Part shown: in pieces, positions 52,666 through 61,220 of the stretch | How positions within the stretch are numbered: the first letter of the stretch is position 1 | Layout: each line of letters starts with the position of its first letter | Assembly (NCBI RefSeq): GCF_017742245.1 | Contig: NZ_JAGHKO010000010.1 | Coordinates: 124,001 to 188,000 of the forward strand | Source: Niastella soli | GTDB lineage: Bacteria > Bacteroidota > Bacteroidia > Chitinophagales > Chitinophagaceae | DNA length: 64,000 bases | Reading direction: 5' to 3' | The notes under the pieces: model-generated | What the model saw: only the letters and a program-made list of their open reading frames with translations | Databases searched by the model: none | Told to the model about the DNA's origin: nothing | Position numbers and translations under genes: made by a program

Positions 52666-53985
52666 ATGCAGTTACAACCAACCCGATGGCTATTACTACC
52701 TGTTATTTTAATCCTTATCACCACCGTGCAGGCACAACAGAATAAACCCGCCGCAGTCGACCAACGTGCCGCGGCCGTTCTACCCAAAGTCATTGAATGG
52801 CGCAGATATTTACACCAGCATCCTGAGCTCTCCAACCGGGAATACCAAACCGCCCAATACATTGCCGATCATTTAAAAAAACTGGGGCTTGAAGTACAGA
52901 CCGGTATTGCCAAAACAGGGGTGGTGGCTATATTAAAAGGCGGGCAACCAGGCCCTGTGGTGGCTTTAAGGGCCGATATGGATGCATTGCCGGTTAAAGA
53001 AAGAGTGGATGTCCCCTTTAAATCAACAGTGCGTGCAGAATACATGGGCGATACCGTACCCGTTATGCATGCCTGCGGGCACGACAGTCATGTGGCCATG
53101 TTAATGGGTGCTGCCGAAGTTCTGGCAGGCTTGAAAAAAGAAGTGCCCGGCACCGTTAAATTCTTTTTTCAACCGGCAGAAGAAGGTCCGCCCGGTACTG
53201 AAGAAGGTGGTGCCCCTTTAATGGTAAAAGAAGGCTGCATGGATAACCCTAAGGTGGATGCTGTATTTGGAATGCATATTGAATCCGATATTGAAGTGGG
53301 TAATTTCGAATACAAGTCAGGCGCGTTTATGGCTTCTTCCGACTGGTTCACCATAAATATAAAAGGAAAACAAAGTCATGGCTCCCAACCCTGGAAAGGT
53401 ATTGATCCTATTGTAGTAGGCACAGAGATCATTAATGCCCTGCAAACCATTGTGAGCCGTCAATCGGAACTTACCAAAGCGCCCGTGGTCATTACCGTAG
53501 GTAAATTCCATAGCGGTGTACGGCCCAATATTATTCCCGAGGATGCAGTACTGCAAGGCACCATCCGTACACTGGATAGTAAAATGCAAAAAGAAACATT
53601 TGCCCGCATAGAGAAGATGGCTACTACCATTGCGGAAGCGATGGGTGCTAAAGCGGAAGTTATATTTGAGAACAAAACGCTGGTAACTTACAACGATCCG
53701 ACGCTGGTAAAAATGATGGTGCCTACGCTGGAAAGATCAGCCGGTAAAGAAAATGTAAGAGAGCGGGAATGGGTTACCGGCTCAGAAGACTTCTCTTATT
53801 ACGGCGAAAAAGCGCCTTCTTTTTTTGTGTATTTCGGCGGTATGCCCAAGGGCGCCGATAAATCAAAAGCGCCGCCTCACCATACTCCTGATTTCTATAT
53901 CGACGACAGCCGGCTCGATGTGGGGGTAAAGGCGTTTTGCAATTTGGTATTTGATTATGCAAAAGCAGTGGGGAGTAAGAAGTAG
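52666..53985 (+). CDS. Exported M20-family amidohydrolase
   Basis: 439-residue metallopeptidase-type hydrolase of the M20D (IAA-amino acid hydrolase/hippurate hydrolase-like) group. A signal peptide (MQLQPTRWLLLPVILILI) directs it to the periplasm. Metal and catalytic landmarks: WRRYLHQHPELSNREY, ALRADMDALPV, MHACGHDSHVAML, FFFQPAEEGPPG and, near the end, VTGSEDFSYY with PPHHTPDF. It is expected to hydrolyse N-acyl amino acids or small peptides. Substrate unknown. Possibly read together with the next small gene. Confidence 0.92.
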   Translation: MQLQPTRWLLLPVILILITTVQAQQNKPAAVDQRAAAVLPKVIEWRRYLHQHPELSNREYQTAQYIADHLKKLGLEVQTGIAKTGVVAILKGGQPGPVVALRADMDALPVKERVDVPFKSTVRAEYMGDTVPVMHACGHDSHVAMLMGAAEVLAGLKKEVPGTVKFFFQPAEEGPPGTEEGGAPLMVKEGCMDNPKVDAVFGMHIESDIEVGNFEYKSGAFMASSDWFTINIKGKQSHGSQPWKGIDPIVVGTEIINALQTIVSRQSELTKAPVVITVGKFHSGVRPNIIPEDAVLQGTIRTLDSKMQKETFARIEKMATTIAEAMGAKAEVIFENKTLVTYNDPTLVKMMVPTLERSAGKENVREREWVTGSEDFSYYGEKAPSFFVYFGGMPKGADKSKAPPHHTPDFYIDDSRLDVGVKAFCNLVFDYAKAVGSKK

Positions 53986-54028
53986 AGAAACCTTTATGGA
54001 ATAGTCATGGGCATTCATCTTATAGATC

Positions 54029-54475
54029 ATGAAGCGCCCTAAGCTGTTCTATATTCCCGGCATTATAAGCCTGTTGGTGATACCCGTGCTGTTTTATTAT
54101 ATCTTTTCCCTACCCGTTATAAACAGGCAACCTGAGATCAGATTTTTTATACCCAAAGAGGAATGGGTTCGCCCCTATTTAAAAAAGAAAAAGATAAACA
54201 CGGTATATCTTGATGACAATCATTCGTTCAATGACGAAAAGCTTGCATTCATTGGCCAAGAAGCACAGAAACTAATGTTTTACCACGACACCACTCAGGT
54301 AATTAAAGTAGTATTTTCAGATAAATCAACTTATGGCGAATTCATTCAATTGATAAATCTCATGCAAAAAAATTCAATTAAACGTTATGTTTTATTGAAT
54401 AACGGTTTCTATATTTTTGGAGACCCTCCACCAGAACCTCCCGAAGAAAATTCTTATAAACACCTTACGCTTTAA
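54029..54475 (+). CDS. Small membrane-anchored protein of unknown function
   Basis: 148-residue protein with one N-terminal transmembrane helix (about residues 8-28, IPGIISLLVIPVLFYYIF). An extracytoplasmic alpha/beta domain of about 115 residues follows (FFIPKEEWVRPYLKKKKINT, DTTQVIKVVFSDKSTYGEFI), with a Pro/Glu-rich tail. The layout (membrane anchor plus small periplasmic domain) resembles ExbD-type proteins in outline but lacks their motif. It lies 43 bp after the amidohydrolase gene. Not recognised. Confidence 0.65.
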   Translation: MKRPKLFYIPGIISLLVIPVLFYYIFSLPVINRQPEIRFFIPKEEWVRPYLKKKKINTVYLDDNHSFNDEKLAFIGQEAQKLMFYHDTTQVIKVVFSDKSTYGEFIQLINLMQKNSIKRYVLLNNGFYIFGDPPPEPPEENSYKHLTL

Positions 54476-54499
54476 AAGGTGTAATTAAATTCAAAAATT

Positions 54500-54565
54500 A
54501 AGACCTGTAAGGTGCTGACGAACCATCTATCAGTTCAGGTTCAAAAGCAGCACCTCACAGGTCTT
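54500..54565. terminator. Long hairpin between convergent genes, probable bidirectional terminator
   Basis: AAGACCTGTAAGGTGCTG (54500-54517) pairs with CAGCACCTCACAGGTCTT (54548-54565), 18-nt arms with one or two mismatches and a 30-nt loop. It lies between the small membrane protein gene (ends 54475) and glnS (ends 54596, minus). A-rich sequence flanks both sides. Confidence 0.75.
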
Positions 54566-54595
54566 AAAAATTTATTTACGTGTTAACGTGTCAAC

Positions 54596-56281
54596 TTATC
54601 GCCCTTTCTTCTGTTCTTTCGCCCAGGTATCTTTCAGGGTAACCGTTCTGTTAAACACCATTTTGTCTTCACTGGTGTCTTTATCAAGACAAAAATAGCC
54701 TTTGCGTAAAAACTGACAACGGTCGCTGAAACGGATGTTCTTCAAAGCAGGTTCCGCAAAAGCGGTGCTGATCACCTGTAAAGAATTAGGATTGATATAA
54801 TCCTTAAAATCGCCTTCTTCGCTGGTAGGATCTTCTACCCGGAACAGGCGGTCGTACAGGCGTAATTCAACGCTAATAGCCTGTGCAACGCTCACCCAGT
54901 GCAGGGTACCTTTCACATGAATACCTGAGGAATCGCCGCCGCTTTTGCTTTCGGGCAGATAGCTACAACGAATTTCAGTAATGTTACCATTGCTGTCTTT
55001 GATCACCTCATCACATTGAATGATGTAAGCGCTTTTCAAACGTACCATTTGACCTGGCGCCAGTCGGAAGAACTTCTTGGGCGGGTTCTCCATGAAATCT
55101 TCCCGCTCAATATATAATTCGCGCGTAAAAGGAATTTCACGGTAGGTGGTATTGGGATCTTCGGGATTGTCTTCGCTTCTTACCATTTCAACCGTCCCAT
55201 CGGCCGGATAATTGGTGATCACCACTTTCAAAGGATCAAACACCACCATGCGGCGCAGAGCGATCTTGTTCAGGTGTTCACGTACACAAAACTCGAGTAA
55301 TGACACATCGATCATGTTCTCGCGTTTGGCTATGCCTATCCGATCGCAGAACTCCCGAATGCTTTCGGGGGTATAACCTGCGCGGCGCAGGCCGGAAATA
55401 GTTGGCATGCGGGGATCATCCCAGCCAGTTACAAATTTATCTTCCACCAGCTGCAGCAGTTTTCTTTTGCTGGTTACGGTGTAATTAATATTGCGGCGGG
55501 CAAACTCGTACTGATGCGAGGGATAAATACCCAGTTTATCAATCAGCCAGTCGTACAGCTCACGATGGGGCACAAACTCCAGGGTACAAATGGAGTGCGT
55601 TATTTGCTCAATGGAATCGCTTTGACCATGCGCCATATCATACATCGGATAAATACACCATTTGTCACCAGTACGGTGGTGATGTTCACGTTTGATCCGG
55701 TACAGGATAGGGTCGCGCATCAGCATATTCGTATGCGTCATATCGATCTTTGCACGCAGGGTACGGGAACCATCTGGAAATTCCCCGTTCTTCATGCGCG
55801 TAAATAAGTCCAGGTTTTCTTCAATAGAGCGGGTGCGGTAAGGGCTGTCCTTTCCAGGTTCAGTATGCGTACCTTTCATAGCCCGGATCTCTTCGGAGGT
55901 AGAGTCGTCCACATACGCCAGGCCCTTCTGGATAAGAGTAACGGCAAATTGATACATCTGGTCGAAGTAGTCGGAAGCATACAGTTCATTCTTCCATTCA
56001 AAACCCAGCCACTGGATATCGGCTTTTATGCTCTCCACATAATCTGTTTTCTCTGTTTCGGGATTGGTATCATCGAAACGGAGGTTGGTATACCCTGGGT
56101 ACTTTTTGGTAAGCCCGAAGTTTAAACAGATGCTCGAAGCATGGCCAATATGCAAAAAGCCATTGGGTTCGGGAGGAAAACGGGTTGCTATGCTGGTATA
56201 CTTGCCCGATTTCAGGTCCTCTTCAATGATCTCTTCTAAAAAATTCAGACTTTTTTCTTCCGGTGTGTTGATCTCTGCCAT
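54596..56281 (-). CDS. glnS: Glutamine-tRNA ligase
   Basis: Class Ic aminoacyl-tRNA synthetase that charges tRNA(Gln) in the cytoplasm. The 561-residue protein has FPPEPNGFLHIGHASSI (HIGH at 44-47), the KMSKS equivalent TVTSKRKLLQLV, LRFDDTNPETEKTDYVESI and DGSRTLRAKIDM. The C-terminal beta-barrel anticodon-binding part (HWVSVAQAISVELRLYDRLF) is present. GlnRS rather than GluRS is supported by the overall length and the barrel domain. Monocistronic. Confidence 0.96.
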   Translation of the reverse strand: MAEINTPEEKSLNFLEEIIEEDLKSGKYTSIATRFPPEPNGFLHIGHASSICLNFGLTKKYPGYTNLRFDDTNPETEKTDYVESIKADIQWLGFEWKNELYASDYFDQMYQFAVTLIQKGLAYVDDSTSEEIRAMKGTHTEPGKDSPYRTRSIEENLDLFTRMKNGEFPDGSRTLRAKIDMTHTNMLMRDPILYRIKREHHHRTGDKWCIYPMYDMAHGQSDSIEQITHSICTLEFVPHRELYDWLIDKLGIYPSHQYEFARRNINYTVTSKRKLLQLVEDKFVTGWDDPRMPTISGLRRAGYTPESIREFCDRIGIAKRENMIDVSLLEFCVREHLNKIALRRMVVFDPLKVVITNYPADGTVEMVRSEDNPEDPNTTYREIPFTRELYIEREDFMENPPKKFFRLAPGQMVRLKSAYIIQCDEVIKDSNGNITEIRCSYLPESKSGGDSSGIHVKGTLHWVSVAQAISVELRLYDRLFRVEDPTSEEGDFKDYINPNSLQVISTAFAEPALKNIRFSDRCQFLRKGYFCLDKDTSEDKMVFNRTVTLKDTWAKEQKKGR

Positions 56282-56432
56282 AACTCAATAAATTGAATTT
56301 GGCAAATTTACGTAATTCTGGCGTGTAAGTGGGGACCCAAATGGATAGTTCTCACAGGGAGGGAATATTTTTTAAAAGGAGGCCTACTGGTAGTCCAAAA
56401 CGAGGAGTAGATCGGGCTTTCCCTTCCGGTGA

Positions 56433-56460
56433 GTTTCATTCCGATAAACCGGAATGAAAC
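56433..56460. other. Perfect 11-bp hairpin GTTTCATTCCG / CGGAATGAAAC
   Basis: Arms at 56433-56443 and 56450-56460 with loop ATAAAC. No T tract on either strand. It lies between two minus-strand genes, 46 bp downstream of the gene ending at 56506, and could be a weak terminator or a small palindromic element. Confidence 0.6.
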
Positions 56461-56505
56461 TAAGGACAGGAATGACAAAGTGCCCGTTACTGATCAATGA
56501 TTGAA

Positions 56506-56919
56506 CTACATTCTTTTTACAAGGATCTGTTGAACCATTTTTGATTCGGTGGTCAACTCAAATTTGCGGCTGCCTTTACCATCACGGATGATGATCACCA
56601 GTTTACCATTTTCAACCGGAGCTCTGAATATTCTGCTGAAATTCTTTCCGGCAAAAGTAGAACGGTACAGGTTATCGCCATTGATATCATTTACCAGGAT
56701 GTCGAATCGGCCACCATCGGCGTTTTCAAACTTTACATTAAAATAAACCTGGCCTTCTTCCATTTTCAGGCATGATACAGAGGCGTTCTCATCATCTTCA
56801 CGTGTTGAATCGGAAGTGTTGGCTGTTGCAGATACATAGGTTATTGACAGCACCAGCAACAGGAAAGCGGTTTTCTTTACTAAAGAAAAAGCTTTAAGCA
56901 TGATTGTTTTCATATTCAT
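56506..56919 (-). CDS. Small exported protein of unknown function
   Basis: 137-residue protein with a signal peptide (SLVKKTAFLLLVLSITYVSATA, cleavage near residue 34). The mature part is about 100 residues. It starts with an acidic stretch (STREDDENAS) followed by a compact beta-rich domain (FNVKFENADGGRFDILVNDI, NGKLVIIIRDGKGSRKFELT). It resembles short T9SS-type C-terminal or PepSY-like beta domains in outline but matches no family I can name. Three ATG codons at 56919, 56913 and 56901 are possible starts. Confidence 0.65.
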   Translation of the reverse strand: MNMKTIMLKAFSLVKKTAFLLLVLSITYVSATANTSDSTREDDENASVSCLKMEEGQVYFNVKFENADGGRFDILVNDINGDNLYRSTFAGKNFSRIFRAPVENGKLVIIIRDGKGSRKFELTTESKMVQQILVKRM

Positions 56920-57139
56920 TTTTGTTTTACAAAATTTAATAATATGAAAGCAAATCGTTTAGATACTGGGCAAGCTATTGATTAACAAGAAAGACAAGCA
57001 GCGTTGAACGGGAGGGGTTAAAAAGAATGTTTAATTCCTACGCAAATTTATACAAAAAACGGAGAAAGGTAACCCGATCGTGTGCATTGTGACTAAAATA
57101 ATATTCCGGTAATATGAAGCCCCTATTGGGTTTGAGCCG

Positions 57140-57856
57140 TTATCTACGCAATAATCTGTTCTGTATCAACTGTTGCAAAACAGTTTCCCGTTCTGTTCTG
57201 CTTATAGGAATATGATAGCTGCCAATGGTGATCTCATTGCCTTCAATGCTTTCTACTTTACAGGCCGATACGATGTAAGATTTATGAGTTCGGATGAACC
57301 TTCCTGTTGGTAAATGGCTTTCTATGCTGTGAAATGTGAGATAGGTAATATATTTCTTACCATTTGTGTACACAGCCACATAATTTTGCAGGGCTTCAAT
57401 AAACAAAACATCCTCATAGGCGATCCGGATGAGTTTATTATCGCTTTTAATGAAAAAGTGATCGGGTTCTGTGGTAGTGGGCACTGGCCGCGCAATGGCC
57501 TCCTGCATACTGCGGGCTTTTACTATTGCCTTCCAGAAACGTTCAAACGAAAATGGCTTTAACAAATAATCGATGGCATTCCATTCAAAACCTTCCACCG
57601 CGTATTGGGGATAGGCGGTGGTAAATATTACCATGGGCGGGTGCGACAAGCTCTTTAGGAACTCTATGCCTGTCATCTTTGGCATTTGAATATCTAGGAA
57701 CAACAGGTCAATTTTTTCCTTCATCAACAGCTCAGCTGCTTTTAATGGGTTATCAAACTCGCCGGCCAGCTGCAGGAATGGGGCGTCCTGAATATACTCC
57801 TTCAGCCCTTTACGGGCTATTGGCTCATCATCAATTATTACACATTGTAACATCAT
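57140..57856 (-). CDS. LytTR-family response regulator (second system)
   Basis: 238-residue regulator. Receiver domain with D9/D10 and phospho-acceptor D55 (LLFLDIQMPKMTG), Thr in FTTAYP and Lys in LLKPFS. A C-terminal LytTR domain runs from about 135 (IRIAYEDVLFIEALQNYVAVY, FIRTHKSYIVSACKVESIEG). Its start overlaps the kinase stop by 4 bp (ATGA-type coupling), so the two are translated together. Confidence 0.94.
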   Translation of the reverse strand: MMLQCVIIDDEPIARKGLKEYIQDAPFLQLAGEFDNPLKAAELLMKEKIDLLFLDIQMPKMTGIEFLKSLSHPPMVIFTTAYPQYAVEGFEWNAIDYLLKPFSFERFWKAIVKARSMQEAIARPVPTTTEPDHFFIKSDNKLIRIAYEDVLFIEALQNYVAVYTNGKKYITYLTFHSIESHLPTGRFIRTHKSYIVSACKVESIEGNEITIGSYHIPISRTERETVLQQLIQNRLLRR

Positions 57857-58872
57857 GATATTTGCAGATTGAGTTCAATTTTAAAAGTATGTACCTCGTT
57901 CTTTATCTGTAAGGTATGCCGGCCGGGATACAACAATTCCAACCTGCGTCTTACATTACTTAACCCTATGCCGCCTGTAGGTTCTGTGTTTCGCGGCTGA
58001 TCGTCCTTAGAATTTTCCACCGTCAACGTAAGCGTTCCGTTTTGCCGTTGCAGGTTTACCCTGATAAAGTTTTTTTCATGGCTATAATGTGAAAGGTGTT
58101 TGAACGCATTTTCAACAAATGGTATCAGCAATAAGGGGGTGATAAGAAATCCTTTTACCTGGTCCCCTACTTCAATGCCAACTTCATACTGCTTGTCTTT
58201 ACGTAATTCCTGCAGTCGCACATAATCTTGCAGGTAATGCACCTCCTTTTCTATTTCTATGGTAGGGTTATTACAATCGTACAACTGGTATCGCAACAGG
58301 TCGCTCATTTGCAGCAAAGTGGTGCGAGCCTCCGTGTTCTGTTTATCTATTAAAAAATAAATAGTGTTCAATGAATTGAACAGGAAATGCGGGTTGATCT
58401 GTGATTTCAGAAAACTCAGTTCCGTCTCGGCCTTTTCTTTGGCCATTTCCCCCAATCGCCGCTGCGCCCTTGCATGATCAGCCAGTAACTTAATGGCGGC
58501 ACCGGCGCTGACCAGCAAAAAGTGCGGGATCACATTATCGTATACCCGCACCTTGAACCGGTCCCAGATATCGAAGGAAGTATTTAACAGGTCAGCTTCT
58601 ACATACATTTTTCCAACGCTGCCCGTAAAAACAAGCGCTATGAATAAACAGGCAAACAACACATATTTTTTCCGATACAAAAAGCGGGGAATAAGCAGGT
58701 AGTTGGTAAGGTATACCAGCAGGGCCAGGTCAGCCACTTTTACAAAGGTGATATACCATCCCTTACCGGCGGGGTAATCCTGGTAGCGGAAAAAATGCCA
58801 GCCGAAGAACAGCACTCCCCACCCCAACCAGTGATGCAGGTAATAACGTTGTATAAAACCAGCGGTTCTCAT
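57853..58872 (-). CDS. LytS-type sensor histidine kinase (second system)
   Basis: 339-residue membrane kinase of the His_kinase family. Four transmembrane helices in the first 135 residues have short loops and no separate sensor domain. The phospho-acceptor box is SQINPHFLFNSLNTIYFL with His162. The HATPase domain has VENAFKHL and GIGLSNVRRRLELLYPG. It is first in a two-gene operon with its LytTR regulator. It is related to but clearly distinct from the system at 10253-12065. Confidence 0.94.
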   Translation of the reverse strand: MRTAGFIQRYYLHHWLGWGVLFFGWHFFRYQDYPAGKGWYITFVKVADLALLVYLTNYLLIPRFLYRKKYVLFACLFIALVFTGSVGKMYVEADLLNTSFDIWDRFKVRVYDNVIPHFLLVSAGAAIKLLADHARAQRRLGEMAKEKAETELSFLKSQINPHFLFNSLNTIYFLIDKQNTEARTTLLQMSDLLRYQLYDCNNPTIEIEKEVHYLQDYVRLQELRKDKQYEVGIEVGDQVKGFLITPLLLIPFVENAFKHLSHYSHEKNFIRVNLQRQNGTLTLTVENSKDDQPRNTEPTGGIGLSNVRRRLELLYPGRHTLQIKNEVHTFKIELNLQIS

Positions 58873-58969
58873 ACATCAAATTAAATATACTAAATCGGGG
58901 CGGGATAACCTGTTACAGGTAAGGTTGCATTTCCTTGATGAAATGCCTTTTTTGAGGGAGCTTCAACTT

Positions 58970-58984
58970 TCCGCCAAAGGCGGA
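58970..58984. repeat. TCCGCC-AAA-GGCGGA hairpin
   Basis: Short palindrome of the GTCCGCCA/TGGCGGAC family upstream of the second LytS-type gene, followed by GGACACGC. Weaker than the copies at 21747 and 48495. Confidence 0.5.
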
Positions 58985-59002
58985 CACGCGCTCAGGAGGG
59001 TA

Positions 59003-59031
59003 TAAAAAAAAAGAGCTGTAGAAACAGCCCT
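59003..59031 (-). terminator. Probable terminator of the yggS-like gene
   Basis: GAGCTGT, loop AGAA, ACAGCCC with one mismatch. On the minus strand a run of nine T follows. It lies about 140 bp after the stop. Confidence 0.7.
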
Positions 59032-59169
59032 TTACCATTAATCAATAACCTATGAAAAACACTATTTAATTATGTAAGTCAAAGATATACAGTGGGATGC
59101 CGTGGTCATAATCAATTCGATGTTTGCATATAAATCTCCGACGAATCATCCCGAAAAACCGATAAGCCA

Positions 59170-59847
59170 TTATTGGCGGGTACCAAATAACAGGCTGCCT
59201 ATTCGTACCAGGTTGCTGCCTTCGGCTATTGCCAACTGATAATCACTACTCATACCCATCGATAAAGTCCTGAATTGATCATTGCCTGGTTTGGTGGCGA
59301 AATGATCGAACAGCATTTTAAGATAGGCGAACTCCTTGCTGATCTGCTCGGTATTGTCCGTATTGGAAGCCATAGCCATTAGCCCGGCCACCTGTACGTT
59401 CTGAAGCTGGTTTAAGAGTTTATACTTATGAATAGCTTCCATAGCCTCCATTAATTCCAGTTCATTAAAACCGAATTTGGTTTCTTCCTCGGCAACATGC
59501 ACCTGTAACAGACAATTGATGGTGCGGTCCAGCTTTTTGGCCTGTTTATCTATCTCAAGTAATAATTTGTAGCTGTCGACCCCATGTATCAAATGCACGT
59601 ACGGGGCTATGTATTTAACTTTATTCGATTGCAGGTGACCAATAAAATGCCAGCGGATGTCGTTTGGCAGGATCAACTGTTTTTCTACCAGTTCCTGTAC
59701 ATAGTTCTCGCCGAAATCACGTTGTCCCAGGTCATACAATTCCTGGATATCGCTTACCGGCTTGGTTTTAGATACGGCAACCAGTGTAACCTGTTGCGAC
59801 TGTAATTGCTCATTTATTTCCAGGTATGCTTTTGTATTTACGGCCAT
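59170..59847 (-). CDS. YggS-family PLP-binding protein
   Basis: 225-residue single-domain fold-type III PLP protein (PLPBP/YggS family) involved in PLP homeostasis; no catalytic activity is usually found. The cofactor Lys is in LVAVSKTKPVSDIQ. Further landmarks are FGENYVQELVEK, IRWHFIGHLQSNKVKYI and LSMGMSSDYQLAIAEGSNLVRIG, the phosphate-binding end. Length is normal. It is followed upstream by an acyl-CoA dehydrogenase gene in the same direction, separated by 84 bp. Confidence 0.94.
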   Translation of the reverse strand: MAVNTKAYLEINEQLQSQQVTLVAVSKTKPVSDIQELYDLGQRDFGENYVQELVEKQLILPNDIRWHFIGHLQSNKVKYIAPYVHLIHGVDSYKLLLEIDKQAKKLDRTINCLLQVHVAEEETKFGFNELELMEAMEAIHKYKLLNQLQNVQVAGLMAMASNTDNTEQISKEFAYLKMLFDHFATKPGNDQFRTLSMGMSSDYQLAIAEGSNLVRIGSLLFGTRQ

Positions 59848-59931
59848 CTGTTGTTCTGTTTATTCAATAAAAAAACCTATACCCTCTTGTCGCCGCAAAG
59901 GTATAGGTTATGCTGGTAAATAATTATGCCA

Positions 59932-61086
59932 CTACTTTAATATCGACCGGCTTATTACAATGCGTTGTACTTCGCTGGTGCCTTCATAGATCTGGGTGAT
60001 CTTGGCATCGCGCATCAGCCGTTCAACGTGGTATTCTTTTACAAATCCATATCCACCGTGTACCTGCACCGCTTCTGTGGCAACCCACATAGCTGTTTCG
60101 CTCGCAAACACTTTGGCCATAGATGAACTTAATGTATAGTCGAGATGCTGGTCTTTTTCCCAGGCAGATTTTAAACACAATAAACGGGCGCATTCAATGC
60201 GGGTAGCCATATCGGCCAGTTTGAACTGAATGGCCTGGTGATGCATGATCTCTTTACCAAAGGCTTTTCTTTCCTTTGAATATTTTAAAGCCAGTTCATA
60301 CGCACCGCTGGCAATACCTAATGCCTGTGAGGCAATGCCAATACGGCCACCGGCAAGGGTCTTCATCGCAAAGGTAAAACCGAACCCATCGCCACCTAGG
60401 CGGTTTTCTTTTGGCACTTTAACGTCGGTAAAAGTAATGGTATGGGTATCGCTGCCGCGGATGCCGAGTTTGTTTTCCTTGGCGCCTACAGCCACACCAG
60501 GCCAGCTTTTTTCAACAATAAAGGCATTGATGCCTTTGCTGCCCTTTGCTATGTCCGACTGGGCCATTACCAGGTAAGTAGAGGCAGAGGAACCATTGGT
60601 GATCCAGTTTTTGGTACCGTTCAGGATATAATGATCCCCTTTATCTTCAGCATATGTCCGTTGTGAAGTGGCATCGCTGCCAGCCTCCGGCTCGCTTAAC
60701 AAAAAGGCGCCAATATGCAGTTCGCCGTTTTTGCGGCCCTGCGCCAATGGTACCAGGTATTTTTGTTTTTGTTCTTCTGATCCAAACTTTTCCAGTCCCC
60801 AACAAACCAGGCTATTGTTTACACTCATAGCCACGCTTACACTGGCGTCTATCTTACTCACTTCTTCCATAGCCAGCACATAGCTGATGGTATCCATACC
60901 GGCGCCGCCGTAATCAGGACTCACCATCATACCCATAAAGCCGAGCTCGGCCAGCTTTAAGATCTGCTCCCGGGGAAATTTCTGATGCTCGTCGCGTTCA
61001 ATTACCCCTGGCAAGCACTCGTTTTGGGCAAAATCGCGGGCGGCTTTTTGAATCATTAGGTGTTCTTCGGTAAGTTGGAATTGCAT
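59932..61086 (-). CDS. Acyl-CoA dehydrogenase
   Basis: 384-residue FAD enzyme that introduces the 2,3-double bond in acyl-CoA (fatty-acid or branched-chain amino-acid breakdown). N-terminal helical domain LTEEHLMIQKAARDFAQNEC; mid beta domain with GAFLLSEPEAGSDA and NGTKNWITNGSSA; C-terminal helices with QALGIASGAYELALKYSKER and YGFVKEYHVERLMRDAKITQIYEGTSEVQR. The catalytic base is the Glu in YEGTSE. Short-chain or butyryl-CoA type is likely, but chain length is not decided by sequence. It may serve the same catabolism as the acyl-CoA mutase at 49664, though they are not linked. Confidence 0.94.
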   Translation of the reverse strand: MQFQLTEEHLMIQKAARDFAQNECLPGVIERDEHQKFPREQILKLAELGFMGMMVSPDYGGAGMDTISYVLAMEEVSKIDASVSVAMSVNNSLVCWGLEKFGSEEQKQKYLVPLAQGRKNGELHIGAFLLSEPEAGSDATSQRTYAEDKGDHYILNGTKNWITNGSSASTYLVMAQSDIAKGSKGINAFIVEKSWPGVAVGAKENKLGIRGSDTHTITFTDVKVPKENRLGGDGFGFTFAMKTLAGGRIGIASQALGIASGAYELALKYSKERKAFGKEIMHHQAIQFKLADMATRIECARLLCLKSAWEKDQHLDYTLSSSMAKVFASETAMWVATEAVQVHGGYGFVKEYHVERLMRDAKITQIYEGTSEVQRIVISRSILK

Positions 61087-61220
61087 ATCACGAATTTAAT
61101 AATTGGTGACAAAAATAAAAGAATTCAATTCAAAAACTAACATTCGTTCGCGCTAATTTTAGCGGAATCGCTATCTTGCCCTTCCGTTTTCAACCCCGAT
61201 ATAAAAAATTAATTATACCT

